Below are positions 34,892-43,904 of a stretch of 64,000 nt of DNA, piece by piece. The first letter of the stretch is position 1. The number at the start of each line of letters is the position of its first letter. The stretch is from Flavisolibacter longurius (GTDB taxonomy: Bacteria; Bacteroidota; Bacteroidia; Chitinophagales; Chitinophagaceae): the NCBI GenBank assembly GCA_014163555.1, contig JACJGO010000004.1, forward strand, positions 124,001 through 188,000, read 5' to 3'. A program made the translations under genes and the position numbers. The notes under the pieces are model-generated. The model was not told the DNA's origin. It did not search any database and saw only the letters and a program-made list of their open reading frames with translations.

Positions 34892-36352
34892 GTGAGTGTA
34901 AAGAAAAACCTGCTCTATACCTTTCTTCTTTCTCTTAGCCAGGTTTTATTTCCGCTTTTATCAATTCCCTATATCTCAAGGGTATTGACACATGAGGGTA
35001 TTGGCCGGGTTGGTTTCATTGATTCGCTGACCTATTATTTTATTGTCATAGCTGAATTTGGAATCGTTACCTACGGCATCAGGGAAGTAGCCCGAAAACG
35101 TGGCGATCCCAATGGATTGAAAAAGCTGGTGTCGGAACTTTTGTCGCTTCACATTATAACGTCTTTGATCAGCATGGGCATTTATCTTGTGCTGCTGATT
35201 GCTTTTTACCGGCAGGTTGAAGATATCCGGTTGGTGTTTTTCTCCTTGTCTTTTTTACTTGTCAATGCATTTTACTGTGAATGGTATTTCTGGGGAACGG
35301 AAAAATTCAAGTACATCACCATCCGTTCTCTTATCACCAGAATCTTAGGGTTGGCTTCCATTTTTTTGCTGGTGAACAAGGCAGAAGACTATATTCTTTA
35401 TTATGCCATCATTGCTGGTACGGCAGCCATTAATCTTTTGTGGAATTTCTTCCGGTTATCAAAAGAAGTAGGCATCAGCTTTCGCAGTTTGCAATGGCAA
35501 AAGCATCTTTCGGCAGTTTCGGTTACCTACCGGATAAGTCTTGTGTACAGCGTGGTGATCATGCTTGATAATGTTTTTCTACAACTGCTGAGCACCAGTA
35601 TTGCCGTGGCTTATTACATGTTTGCAGCAAAGATCGTCCGTATTGCCAGTGCCCTTGTTACAGATACCCTGCTGGTAATGTACCCACGGACCGTTACACA
35701 GGTTTATAACAACAAAAAGGAAGAAATGCAATCATTGGTTCAGCAATCGGCCCAGATTATTGTACTGACAACCATTCCCATGGCAATTGGCCTGATGCTG
35801 CTTGCAGATAAATTAACCCTGGTTTATTTTGGCGCAGCCTTTTTACCCCTGGCTGTTAATCTCAAAATATTGAGCTTGTATCCTTTTTTAAAAGCGTTTG
35901 GCCTGTTCTTGAACAAGCAATTGCTGATGCCATTCGACAAAGAAAAATTTGTGTTGCGTGGATTGACAGTTGGAATGTTTGTCTTTATTGGTTCCACCAT
36001 CCCACTTTCGAGTTATTTTGCCGATAGGGGAATGAGCATTTCAATCATGCTATCTGAACTGGCAGTCGTCGGTATGAATGTTTTTTACACCCGTGAGAGT
36101 GGCGTCAAAATTTCAAAGATCGTTTTTGCCAATTGTCTCCATGCTATTTTCGGTGCCTTGTGCTTTGTACCGGTAATTTATTTTGCGGAGCAGGTAAGTG
36201 CTGATCTGTTGGTGCAATTAATATTGGCAATTGTGCTGTGTGTGGTGCTGTATTTTATTGTTCTAATCCTGGTCCGAAATACGTTGGCGCTACGGTTGGT
36301 TCAGACTTTACAATTTCAATTCACCCAAAAGCAAAGGTCACGTGAAGTGTAA
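34892..36352 (+). CDS. Oligosaccharide flippase (Wzx-like, MATE/MVF fold)
   Basis: The 486-residue membrane protein has around 12-14 hydrophobic segments and opens MSVKKNLLYTFLLSLSQVLFPLLSIPYISRVL, the usual first helix of polysaccharide flippases. The next conserved stretch GIGRVGFIDSLTYYF and a later FCEWYFWGTEKFKY-like motif (here AFYCEWYFWGTE) support the assignment. It should move lipid-linked oligosaccharide repeat units across the inner membrane. The start is GTG at 34892. The stop overlaps the next glycosyltransferase gene by 11 bases, so they are translated from one transcript. Confidence 0.88.
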   Translation: MSVKKNLLYTFLLSLSQVLFPLLSIPYISRVLTHEGIGRVGFIDSLTYYFIVIAEFGIVTYGIREVARKRGDPNGLKKLVSELLSLHIITSLISMGIYLVLLIAFYRQVEDIRLVFFSLSFLLVNAFYCEWYFWGTEKFKYITIRSLITRILGLASIFLLVNKAEDYILYYAIIAGTAAINLLWNFFRLSKEVGISFRSLQWQKHLSAVSVTYRISLVYSVVIMLDNVFLQLLSTSIAVAYYMFAAKIVRIASALVTDTLLVMYPRTVTQVYNNKKEEMQSLVQQSAQIIVLTTIPMAIGLMLLADKLTLVYFGAAFLPLAVNLKILSLYPFLKAFGLFLNKQLLMPFDKEKFVLRGLTVGMFVFIGSTIPLSSYFADRGMSISIMLSELAVVGMNVFYTRESGVKISKIVFANCLHAIFGALCFVPVIYFAEQVSADLLVQLILAIVLCVVLYFIVLILVRNTLALRLVQTLQFQFTQKQRSREV

Positions 36353-37406
36353 CGTCAACAGGAAATTCTTTATCCAGGAACACCTGTTGCGGGAAGGGCT
36401 TTTTCATGGCGGAATCGGCAACAAGCAGATCGAAGAAATTCTGCTGCAAAACGGTTATCAACCGATTGCTTTTCCATTCACCTATGATTTTTCATGGAAA
36501 GCAAAATTGTCACGTACATTTTTTTTAAGCAAGTTGCTTTTTGCTTTGCCGGCAAATGCTTCGATTGTTTTTCAGTGGCCGTTACATGCCAGGATTCACG
36601 TATGGCTGGTAGAATTATTGCGGCAACTGCGACCTTCCATTCAATTGATTTGTTTCCTGACAGATATTAACGGCTTAAAGGATAATGATCCACACACCTT
36701 GCAAAAGGAACGTAAATTGTTCAGGCAACTCAATTGGTTTATCGTTCATAACAAGGCGATGGAAGCCTGGTTGCTGCACCAGAACCCATCCGCTAAGATT
36801 GCCCTTCTTGAATTTTTTGATTATACCGTAGCCACTTCTTCTTTTGATCGCAGGAAAAGCAAAGAGATAGCTTTTGCCGGGTATTTGGGCAAAAGCCTAT
36901 TTATAAAAGACCTGGATAAGCTTCCGGGAATTCGTTTTTTCCTGTATGGCGCTGAAGAAACATTTTTGCTGCATAAGAAGCACAATGTGCATTATAAGGG
37001 CGTTGAGTCGCCTGAAAATTTACCAACGGTTATAGAGGGTGCTTTCGGTTTGCTTTGGGACGGTGACAGCATCGACGGGCTAGCCGGAGTTTTTGGTAAC
37101 TACAACCGGTATATCAGTCCGCATAAATTTTCACTCTATGTTTTAGCCGGTCTCCCGGTAATTGCCCATGCTGACGCCGGCGCTGCATCATTAGTGCACA
37201 AATACAATATTGGTTTTACGGTGAGCACTTTGACGGAAATGGAAAATGCCATTGCAGCCATCAGCGATGAACAATACCAGGAGATGCGAAAGAACTGTTT
37301 AGAATTAGCTGCTCTTATTTCAAAAGGCGGGTATCTTTTGAAGGCCTTGGCGCAAATGGAACTTATGCGTTCATCCGGACAACCAACTCAAAATGATGCT
37401 GATTGA
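36342..37406 (+). CDS. Glycosyltransferase, galactofuranosyltransferase-like (Gtf3/WbbI type)
   Basis: The 354-residue protein carries a GT-B C-half with the string GLLWDGDSIDGLAGVFGNYNRY split over two turns, then PHKFSLYVLAGLPVIAH, which is close to the pattern of Gtf3 and galactofuranosyltransferases. The N-half has VFQWPLHARIHVW and ICFLTDINGLK strands, again typical of that group. It should add a sugar, perhaps galactofuranose, to a surface oligosaccharide. The start is GTG at 36342, inside the end of the flippase gene (11-base overlap). Its last 44 bases overlap the convergent FkbM gene. Confidence 0.72.
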   Translation: MKCNVNRKFFIQEHLLREGLFHGGIGNKQIEEILLQNGYQPIAFPFTYDFSWKAKLSRTFFLSKLLFALPANASIVFQWPLHARIHVWLVELLRQLRPSIQLICFLTDINGLKDNDPHTLQKERKLFRQLNWFIVHNKAMEAWLLHQNPSAKIALLEFFDYTVATSSFDRRKSKEIAFAGYLGKSLFIKDLDKLPGIRFFLYGAEETFLLHKKHNVHYKGVESPENLPTVIEGAFGLLWDGDSIDGLAGVFGNYNRYISPHKFSLYVLAGLPVIAHADAGAASLVHKYNIGFTVSTLTEMENAIAAISDEQYQEMRKNCLELAALISKGGYLLKALAQMELMRSSGQPTQNDAD

Positions 37407-38163
37407 AATGCGCTAGATAGGAAAGTAGGTCTTTATGGGGTATAAATTTTTCAAACAACAGTTTTTCATGTACCGCGATATTGAACTTAGCCCCAGCATC
37501 AAGATGTAAGAACAATTGAATGTTTTGCTGCAGTTCTTCCTTAAAATCCGGGAGCAGGCATTCGATACTGATAAAGGGTACCGGCTGTGACAACCCTTTC
37601 ATAACTTCCAGTTCATAGCCCTCCACGTCAATTTTAATAAAATAAGGAAGCCCGTATTTGCTTATTAATTTATCAAGGGTAGTGGTTTTGACAGGAACTG
37701 ATTTTTGAAACTTTATTTTCTCATTCCATTTTTGAAGGTTGTCGCTTTCCGTTACCTCTTTAAATTTTGCATTGAGGGTATTGAACGCAGACGCTTCATG
37801 ATGAAGGAACATAGTACCGATACCTTCTTCTGCGCCGAGCGCCACGTTTTCTAGAAAAACCTTGTTTTTTTTATGACGGAAACGTGTCTTTAACACCTTG
37901 TAATTGGTAGGGTCGGGTTCGCAGCAAACAACCTTTTCTGCAATTTGAAGGAAAGCGGCCGCTTTGTGCCCATCATACCCGCCAATGTCAAATACAAGGT
38001 TGGTAGACGGTAAAAAGGACCTGTAAAAATCGATTTCCTGCTTTTCCTGTTTTATGGCTTCGGACTTAAAAATGGACTGGTAACAATAGAAAAGTGTGCT
38101 GTACCGGAGATGTGTATAGTATCCTGATTCAACAAGGATTTTTTTTAAGCGATTTTTCATCAA
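37363..38163 (-). CDS. FkbM family methyltransferase
   Basis: A 266-residue SAM-dependent O-methyltransferase. Motif I is seen in LVFDIGGYDGHKAAAF, the acidic ribose-binding residue in VVCCEPDPTNYK, and the FkbM signature in PYFIKIDVEGYELEVMKGL. It probably methylates a sugar of the surface polysaccharide made by the neighbouring genes. It reads towards them, with a 44-base overlap of 3' ends, an unusually long convergent overlap. Two methionines open the gene (38163 and 38160). Confidence 0.85.
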   Translation of the reverse strand: MMKNRLKKILVESGYYTHLRYSTLFYCYQSIFKSEAIKQEKQEIDFYRSFLPSTNLVFDIGGYDGHKAAAFLQIAEKVVCCEPDPTNYKVLKTRFRHKKNKVFLENVALGAEEGIGTMFLHHEASAFNTLNAKFKEVTESDNLQKWNEKIKFQKSVPVKTTTLDKLISKYGLPYFIKIDVEGYELEVMKGLSQPVPFISIECLLPDFKEELQQNIQLFLHLDAGAKFNIAVHEKLLFEKFIPHKDLLSYLAHFNQHHFELVVRMNA

Positions 38164-38366
38164 TCCTCAAAGTAAATCATTTCCTGTTGTTTCATCCCGG
38201 ATACCGAAAGCGACCCATTTCCACTGCAATGTGGAGCTTCACGAGCATGGTTAAAAACGATCATCATTATGGATTTTAAAAAAAATGTAGCCGATATAGG
38301 GCTGTTTTTTGGCAGACTTAACAAATTAAGGCTTGAATGGGCACCTGATTTTTGGATTTTGCGCCC
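38164..38366. other. Non-coding spacer upstream of rpmI
   Basis: No supported gene lies here. A 39-codon frame from 38270 runs through the rpmI promoter and is taken as chance. Confidence 0.45.
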
Positions 38367-38374
38367 TATCTTTG
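38367..38374 (+). promoter_or_regulatory. Putative -7 promoter element for rpmI-rplT
   Basis: TATCTTTG matches TAnnTTTG and lies 99 bases before the rpmI start, which leaves a long leader. Confidence 0.55.
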
Positions 38375-38473
38375 CGCCTCTTCTGTAAAAAGAAGAGACA
38401 TTGTTCCGAAAAGGCTCCCTAAGTTTCTCCCGGTGGAGAACGCCTCAAGGGCAGAACAGAAAAGCATTAAAAA
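38375..38473 (+). promoter_or_regulatory. Long 5' leader of rpmI-rplT, possible L20-type autoregulatory leader
   Basis: The leader opens with a 7-bp hairpin (CTCTTCT with AGAAGAG, 38378-38397) and then a GC-rich stretch with short complementary tracts. In other bacteria L20 represses its own operon by binding such a leader. Regulation here is an inference from position and length only. Confidence 0.4.
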
Positions 38474-38671
38474 ATGCCAAAGGTTAAAACAAACTCCAGC
38501 GCCAAAAAAAGATTTAAAGTAACGGCTACTGGAAAAATCACACACCAAAAGTCTTTCAAGCGTCACATCCTGACCAAAAAATCAAAAAAGCGGAAACGTG
38601 CATTGGGTAAAGATGGCGTGGTAGCAAAAGCCAACTTGGATTTTGTACGCCGCCTGTTAGCCCTGAAGTAA
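38474..38671 (+). CDS. rpmI: 50S ribosomal protein bL35
   Basis: The 65-residue basic protein reads [20 protein letters not shown] and continues [22 protein letters not shown], the classic bL35 sequence. It sits on the large subunit near bL20 and the 5S-side of 23S rRNA. It is followed by rplT 65 bases later. The usual upstream partner infC is not present here: the preceding gene is an FkbM methyltransferase on the other strand, so the operon starts directly at rpmI. Confidence 0.97.
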   Translation: MPKVKTNSSAKKRFKVTATGKITHQKSFKRHILTKKSKKRKRALGKDGVVAKANLDFVRRLLALK

Positions 38672-38736
38672 GCTGCTGGCCTCTTGGCCGCTCCTGACTT
38701 TGAATTTTAAACTTTGAACATTTAAACTGATTAAAT

Positions 38737-39081
38737 ATGCCTCGTTCCGTAAACGCTGTTGCCTCCAGAGCACGCAGAAAAAGAATTTTAAAACAAGCCA
38801 AGGGTTTTTACGGCAAACGTAAAAACGTATATACCGTTGCCAAAAACGTTGTAGAAAAAGGGATGACCTATAGCTATGTAGGTCGTAAACTGAAGAAAAG
38901 AGAGTACCGTCGCCTGTGGATTGCCCGTATCAATGCGGCCGTTCGCGAAGAAGGTCTGACTTACTCACAATTCATCAACGCACTGAACCAAAAAGGCATT
39001 ACCCTTGATCGTAAAGTGCTGGCAGACCTGGCGATGAACAACGCAGAAAGCTTTAAGGCACTGGTTGCCCAGGTTAAATAA
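38737..39081 (+). CDS. rplT: 50S ribosomal protein bL20
   Basis: The 114-residue protein opens [30 protein letters not shown] and has [23 protein letters not shown], the L20 hallmarks. It binds 23S rRNA early in large-subunit assembly and in many bacteria represses its own operon at the translational level. Length and sequence are standard. It is co-transcribed with rpmI. No strong terminator was found before the promoter of the next gene. Confidence 0.97.
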   Translation: MPRSVNAVASRARRKRILKQAKGFYGKRKNVYTVAKNVVEKGMTYSYVGRKLKKREYRRLWIARINAAVREEGLTYSQFINALNQKGITLDRKVLADLAMNNAESFKALVAQVK

Positions 39082-39146
39082 CCCTGCGTTATACACATTG
39101 TTGAAAGCTGCTTCAAAACGAAGCGGCTTTCTTTTTGCATATATGT

Positions 39147-39154
39147 TACTTTTG
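39147..39154 (+). promoter_or_regulatory. Putative -7 promoter element for the arginine decarboxylase gene
   Basis: TACTTTTG matches TAnnTTTG and lies 42 bases before the ATG at 39197. Confidence 0.5.
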
Positions 39155-39196
39155 TGAAAATCTTTACAACACACTGAACAATCCTTTCAACTGTCG

Positions 39197-40600
39197 ATGA
39201 ATAATACCTACATTGATCTCGTTCAGCAGACCTTCAATTTTCCGCAACCCGGGCTGGACGTTAAAGACGGTTATCTGCAATTTAACGGCCTTGATCTGAA
39301 AGCACTGATCGCAAAGTATGGCACCCCGCTTAAGGTCTCTTACCTGCCCAAAATCGGCAGCCAGATTAACAAAGCAAAGGACATGTTTGCCAAGGCTTTT
39401 AAAAAGCATAAGTACGAAGGGGAATATTACTACTGTTATTGCACCAAAAGCTCCCATTTCAGCTTTGTGGTGGAAGAAGCGCTGAAGCACGGCATTCACC
39501 TGGAAACCTCTTATGCCTACGATATAGAGATCATTAAAAAGCTCTATGAGAAAAAGAAGATCACAAAGGATATATTCATTATCTGTAATGGTTTTAAGCA
39601 GAAAGGCTATACCCGTCGGATTGCCCAACTGCTCAATGGTGGGTTTAAAAATGTCATTCCTATTCTCGACAACAAAGAAGAATTGCAGGCCTATCGCCGC
39701 TCTGTTCGGGTACCCTTTAAGGTGGGCATTCGTGTAGCGGCGGAAGAAGAGCCAACTTTCCCGTTTTATACCTCCCGTCTCGGCATCCGGGCCAAAGACA
39801 TCCTTGAGTTTTACGTCGACAATATTGAAGGCTACGAGGACAAGTTCCAGCTAAAAATGCTCCACATCTTCCTCAATAAAGGCATTAAAGACGATATCTA
39901 TTACTGGTCGGAGCTGAACAAGATTATCAACCTCTATTGCCAGCTTCGTAAGATCTGTCCTGAGCTGGATTCGCTCAATATTGGCGGAGGCTTCCCCATC
40001 AAGCACTCACTTGGATTTGAATACGATTACCAGTTCATGATCGACGAGATCGTAAGCAATATCAAGGCGGCTTGTAAGCGCACCAAGGTGCCCATGCCGA
40101 ATATATATACCGAGTTTGGAAGCTATACGGTAGGTGAAAGCATGGCCCATATCTACAGCGTGATTGGTGAAAAAGTACAAAACGACCGCGAAAACTGGTA
40201 CATGATCGACTCATCCTTTATCACCACTCTCCCCGATACTTGGGGGATCGGTGAGAAGTTCCTGATGCTGCCTATTAACAAATGGGAGAACGAATACCAG
40301 CGGGTGGTGCTGGGAGGAATTACCTGCGACAGCCATGACTATTACGACTCCGAGGAGCACATAAACGAAGTTTTCCTGCCCAAGATCAACGGCGGCGATG
40401 AACCGCTTTATGTTGGCTTTTTCCATACCGGGGCGTACCAGGACCAGATCAGTGGCTATGGCGGGATCAAGCACTGTTTGATTCCTTCGCCAAAACACAT
40501 TATCATTGAGTATGACAAGAACGGTAAGTTGGAAGACTGGGTTTATGCCAAGGAGCAGTCGGCCCAAAGCATGCTGAAAATCCTGGGATACATCAAGTAA
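39197..40600 (+). CDS. speA: Biosynthetic arginine decarboxylase (PLP, alanine-racemase fold)
   Basis: The 467-residue enzyme should convert arginine to agmatine, the first step to polyamines. It uses a TIM-barrel PLP domain: the PLP lysine is probably in YYYCYCTKSSHF, a glycine loop is in SLNIGGGFPIKHS, and the second active-site cysteine is in GGITCDSHDYYDS, the CDSxD motif of this decarboxylase family. The C-terminal beta-domain ends HTGAYQDQISGYGG. It is shorter than the ~650-residue E. coli SpeA, as is usual for this Bacteroidota type, so a related substrate (diaminopimelate, lysine) cannot be fully ruled out. It is a single gene. Confidence 0.78.
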   Translation: MNNTYIDLVQQTFNFPQPGLDVKDGYLQFNGLDLKALIAKYGTPLKVSYLPKIGSQINKAKDMFAKAFKKHKYEGEYYYCYCTKSSHFSFVVEEALKHGIHLETSYAYDIEIIKKLYEKKKITKDIFIICNGFKQKGYTRRIAQLLNGGFKNVIPILDNKEELQAYRRSVRVPFKVGIRVAAEEEPTFPFYTSRLGIRAKDILEFYVDNIEGYEDKFQLKMLHIFLNKGIKDDIYYWSELNKIINLYCQLRKICPELDSLNIGGGFPIKHSLGFEYDYQFMIDEIVSNIKAACKRTKVPMPNIYTEFGSYTVGESMAHIYSVIGEKVQNDRENWYMIDSSFITTLPDTWGIGEKFLMLPINKWENEYQRVVLGGITCDSHDYYDSEEHINEVFLPKINGGDEPLYVGFFHTGAYQDQISGYGGIKHCLIPSPKHIIIEYDKNGKLEDWVYAKEQSAQSMLKILGYIK

Positions 40601-40814
40601 GATTTTCCTTTCTTATAAGTATAATATTCTGACAATATTGTAGAGAATTGGGTTAGACTAATAAATCGCTGTTTTCGGGTAATGGACACAGAATCATATG
40701 CCCCTCCTGAACAACACGAAAAATTGAGATGGTAAATGGAAAGTCACAACCCGGGATTTTGGAATTGTAAGTGAATTTAAAATATGATTCAGCATGAACA
40801 ACACTCTATAATGC

Positions 40815-40840
40815 AAAAATCCCGCTATCAGCGGGATTTT
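40815..40840. terminator. Bidirectional intrinsic terminator
   Basis: AAAATCCCGCT pairs with AGCGGGATTTT around a 3-nt loop. It ends the minus-strand lipoprotein gene at once and may also serve the decarboxylase gene, 215 bases to the left. The 214-base gap before it holds no gene. Confidence 0.88.
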
Positions 40841-40842
40841 GA

Positions 40843-41220
40843 TTAGTTACCTAAGACTTTATTCCGGGTTTCTTGTTTGCTCCGGTTTAATTCTTCGCGG
40901 GATGGTCGTTGTTGCTGTGGTTGTTGTATTACAGGGCTGCGGCCATAATAGCCACGGTTACCCCGATAATAACGCCCGGGAGAAGCGCCATAATAACCCC
41001 CATAACGGGACCCATAGGTTACATCATAATAGCGACCGGTATAAGGATCACGTTCCAGTACTACTGTACCATGGTAAGGGTCGTCCACGTAAACGCGGTT
41101 ACCCATTCGATTTGACCGGTAAGCATCGTCAGAACCATTGCCGGCAGCACCCATGGTGGCACAACTGGCCATCACGATCACCACACTCAACAATCCCAAT
41201 AAAAGTTTGATGTTTTTCAT
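40843..41220 (-). CDS. Small Gly/Tyr/Arg-rich lipoprotein
   Basis: The 125-residue product begins MKNIKLLLGLLSVVIVMASC, a lipoprotein signal with the acylated cysteine at position 20. The mature part is rich in Gly, Tyr and Arg (YGSRYGGYYGASPGRYYRG) and ends with a Gln/Pro/Arg-rich stretch and a short basic helix. No domain is recognised. Such Tyr/Gly-rich tails are flexible and may bind the cell wall or other surface polymers, but this is a guess. The start at 41220 gives the best signal, while the frame is open to 41238. A strong terminator lies directly after the stop. Confidence 0.65.
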   Translation of the reverse strand: MKNIKLLLGLLSVVIVMASCATMGAAGNGSDDAYRSNRMGNRVYVDDPYHGTVVLERDPYTGRYYDVTYGSRYGGYYGASPGRYYRGNRGYYGRSPVIQQPQQQRPSREELNRSKQETRNKVLGN

Positions 41221-41362
41221 GAATGGTTGTTTCCTCACCTAACGACAAATATGCAGCCAATTGTATGCGAAAAGGCGTTCCTACAGCAGCTTAAATTAAT
41301 ATTAACAAGCTGTAAAAGAATACGTTAAGCAGAAGTGAAGAGGATGTGAAAGCTCCAGACAT

Positions 41363-42655
41363 TTAGCCATTCAGGCGGTACTTTTTATTCACTTTCGGGC
41401 TGTTAAAATAGCGGTTCAGTTCTTCTTCTGACATGTCGTTAGTAAACTCCAGCGGCACATCAATCAGTTGCATCTGTACCTGCTTTAGTTCGTCTTTCAG
41501 CCGGTTGATTTTTTTCACAATATCAGGGTCCTTATCGCCAAGTACCTGGTTGTCCTGCCGCATGTACTCCAGGCGCTTTATAGAGGTGCGAATGGCTGAT
41601 GCCTGATTCTGATCGATGGGCTTATTGGGGGCAGAGGCTTCTTTGATAGGAACCATAGCCAGCCCAACACTTGGGAGGATCTTGCCCGTCCGCTGATCAG
41701 AGGAAGAGCCTGATGTGGAGAGAATTGTACCGGTAAGCGAGGTGGAAGCCGATGTGAGGTCAAATGCTACCCGGGTATTTTTAGTTCGTTTCAGCTTTTT
41801 ATCCAGTTGAAGAAAAGTAAATTTTAATTGCAACACATAACGGTCTAGGCTTTTTACTACTTGCTGAAACTCTTCACGTGCCAGGTTCTGGTTCAGGGCA
41901 TCCCGTACGATAATCCGAACCTGTGTGGTATCCTTTACGCCCATTTTGGTACTTCCGATAAAGTTGAGTACAACTGGTTTTACTTTTCCCGAATCTGTAT
42001 CCCTGGCAAAATCATAACCAGGCGTCCACGAAAACTCGTCACCACATTTTTGCACGGTTCTGTAATTGGTAATCGGAATAGAAGATGTCATCAGGATGCT
42101 TTCAATGGGAAAGCTGCCCGTCTCGCACAAAACCTTGAATGTAATCGTTTCAGCTTCATCAATCCAAATGGTGCCACTTACGGTTGGTTTTACTTCTGAT
42201 GGTATAATCTCTGTATTAAAGAAAACAATATTAAAGCTGGTGTCCTTTTTATCAGCCGGGTCGTAAAGGTTTTGTACGCCGAGGACTACTTTATAGGTAA
42301 CATCATATTTCAGCCGGCCCGAGAGAAAATATGCCTTTTCCGCTTTGAACGAAATAAGGCCATTGTCTTTTCCAATGCGCAGACCTACCGGTGCATTTTT
42401 CAGGTACCAGAAATAATTATCGGGGTTTTTATTGATCTGCAACTGGTATTGCAGTGATGAGTCCACATGCAGTGTAAAAAATGGATTTAGATTGGTTATG
42501 CGCAGTGTTGTATCCACATGCATCGGAATTGTCGGTGCAACCAGAACCGTGTCCTGCTGCAAGGGTGGCAATGTATCATTTTGCGCTTTCAGGGAAAGGT
42601 TAAGAACAAATAAAAAAAAGACACAAATCCGGGTTCTTATTTTATTGGACTTCAT
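41363..42655 (-). CDS. Secreted protein of unknown function, 430 aa
   Basis: The protein has an N-terminal signal peptide (ending NLSLKAQ) and no recognised domain. Residues 60-240 look like one or two beta-sandwich domains (for example QLQINKNPDNYFWYLKNAPVGLRIGKDNG is cadherin/Ig-like in pattern, and VSGTIWIDEAETITFKVLCETG follows). A helical C-terminal third has heptad-like Leu/Lys/Glu spacing (RTSIKRLEYMRQDNQ and KINRLKDELKQVQMQL), probably a coiled coil. It is likely periplasmic or attached to the outer membrane. No neighbour gives a hint of function. Confidence 0.6.
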   Translation of the reverse strand: MKSNKIRTRICVFFLFVLNLSLKAQNDTLPPLQQDTVLVAPTIPMHVDTTLRITNLNPFFTLHVDSSLQYQLQINKNPDNYFWYLKNAPVGLRIGKDNGLISFKAEKAYFLSGRLKYDVTYKVVLGVQNLYDPADKKDTSFNIVFFNTEIIPSEVKPTVSGTIWIDEAETITFKVLCETGSFPIESILMTSSIPITNYRTVQKCGDEFSWTPGYDFARDTDSGKVKPVVLNFIGSTKMGVKDTTQVRIIVRDALNQNLAREEFQQVVKSLDRYVLQLKFTFLQLDKKLKRTKNTRVAFDLTSASTSLTGTILSTSGSSSDQRTGKILPSVGLAMVPIKEASAPNKPIDQNQASAIRTSIKRLEYMRQDNQVLGDKDPDIVKKINRLKDELKQVQMQLIDVPLEFTNDMSEEELNRYFNSPKVNKKYRLNG

Positions 42656-42772
42656 TATGGCTGCAAAATAAAGAAATTAAATCCTGCCTTCTGAAAAGAC
42701 TGCATTCAGAAGAGGGCAGGATGGCAATTCCTGTTAACGAAAAGAAATAGAGAAATCGTTTACGAACAGCGT

Positions 42773-42803
42773 AAAAAAACAGACCCCCGTGGAAACGGGG
42801 GTC
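42773..42803 (-). terminator. Intrinsic terminator after hsp20
   Basis: On the minus strand GACCCCCGT pairs perfectly with ACGGGGGTC around a 4-nt loop and is followed by TG and a run of seven T. It lies 48 bases after the hsp20 stop. Confidence 0.9.
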
Positions 42804-42850
42804 GATAAACCAAAACCAACTGCTTATGAGAAAATCGTTCTGAAATATGT

Positions 42851-43282
42851 TTATTGAATCGAGATCTGTTTGGTTGCAGGTTTGACTTTTTCTTTCTTCG
42901 GTAAGTTTAATGTCAAAACACCATTAACATATTGTGCAGAAATCGCTTCTGCATTGATCTTTTCATCGACTGTAAAAGAACGTTTGAAAGAGCTGTATCT
43001 GTACTCCCTGCGAACAAACTTTTCATCCTTGTTTTCTGTTTCTTCTTTTTTCTCAACAGAAATGGTGAGCAAATTGTTCTCCAGGCTAATTGCAAAATCT
43101 TCTTTGTTCCATCCCGGTGCTACCACCTCCAGCACATATTCATTTTCCGATTCGCGAATGTTCACCGGAACGCTTTTGTGCTGTTCTCTGTACATAGACG
43201 AGGATGGCAGAAAAAGGTCGCTTAGCAAATTGTTAAAAGCAGGATTGCCATTGGCTCTGTTGTTATACCGTACAACTGTCAT
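42851..43282 (-). CDS. Small heat-shock protein, Hsp20/alpha-crystallin family
   Basis: The 143-residue chaperone holds unfolding proteins without ATP. The alpha-crystallin domain covers about 40-135: VPVNIRESENEYVLEVVAPGW at its start, EDFAISLENNLLTISVEKKEE, FKRSFTVDEKINAEAISAQ, and the C-terminal GVLTLNLPKK, the diagnostic GxLTxxxPK strand. A short IxI-type anchor (KQISIQ) ends the protein and would link dimers into larger assemblies. No CIRCE or clear heat-shock operator was seen upstream. It is a single gene closed by a strong terminator. Confidence 0.93.
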   Translation of the reverse strand: MTVVRYNNRANGNPAFNNLLSDLFLPSSSMYREQHKSVPVNIRESENEYVLEVVAPGWNKEDFAISLENNLLTISVEKKEETENKDEKFVRREYRYSSFKRSFTVDEKINAEAISAQYVNGVLTLNLPKKEKVKPATKQISIQ

Positions 43283-43450
43283 GATAATTTATTTTAGAGG
43301 TTTGTAATTTTTGAATACACTCTCTTCTTTTCAAATGATATACCGGTCAATATTTCACTGCACTTTTCTGACAGAAGTGCATATTGGTGTTGATTTTTTC
43401 TGCCATATTATGCAAAATGTTATTCCTTTCCCGCAATGATTGCAGTTCCG

Positions 43451-43458
43451 TAGTTTTG
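43451..43458 (+). promoter_or_regulatory. Putative -7 promoter element for the bacilliredoxin gene
   Basis: TAGTTTTG matches TAnnTTTG and lies 16 bases before the ATG at 43475. Confidence 0.5.
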
Positions 43459-43474
43459 CAAAAAATTTTTAGAT

Positions 43475-43891
43475 ATGTATCCAATACAAATAGTACAACC
43501 CATGAAAGAGGAACTGACAGAAAATGGGTTTAAAGAATTGTTGCAACCGGAAGATGTAGAGGCGCAGTTGAAAGAAAAAGGTACCACTCTGATCATGATT
43601 AATTCCGTATGCGGCTGTTCAGCCGGAACGGCTCGTCCGGGTGTGCTGATGGCGGTGGCCAATGCCGAAAAAAGGCCAGACCACCTGACCACAACCTTTG
43701 CCGGTTATGATATTGATGCGGTGCAGACCCTTCGCCAGCACCTAATGCCTTACCCACCTTCTTCGCCTGCCATTGCGCTGTTTAAAGATGGTGAACTGGT
43801 TCATTTTATCGAGCGTCACATGATCGAAGGCCGCTCGGCACAAATGATTGCCCAGAACCTTCTGGCAGCATTTAACGAGTATTGCAACTAA
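43475..43891 (+). CDS. brxB: Bacilliredoxin, BrxA/BrxB (DUF1094) family
   Basis: The 138-residue thioredoxin-fold protein removes bacillithiol from oxidised protein thiols. The active site reads NSVCGCSAGTARPG: a CGC in place of the CxxC of thioredoxin, characteristic of this family. The opening MYPIQIVQPMKEELTENGF is also typical. The first cysteine would attack the mixed disulfide. With YtxJ at 53879 it indicates that this organism makes bacillithiol. The gene has its own -7 element and is followed by a hairpin-forming heptad repeat and lgt. Which of the two paralogue names applies cannot be decided. Confidence 0.9.
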   Translation: MYPIQIVQPMKEELTENGFKELLQPEDVEAQLKEKGTTLIMINSVCGCSAGTARPGVLMAVANAEKRPDHLTTTFAGYDIDAVQTLRQHLMPYPPSSPAIALFKDGELVHFIERHMIEGRSAQMIAQNLLAAFNEYCN

Positions 43892-43904
43892 GGCTCCCTT
43901 ACCC

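Noticed and set aside
38270-38389. 39-codon frame from 38270
   Set aside because: It runs through the rpmI -7 element and into the leader, so a chance frame is more likely.
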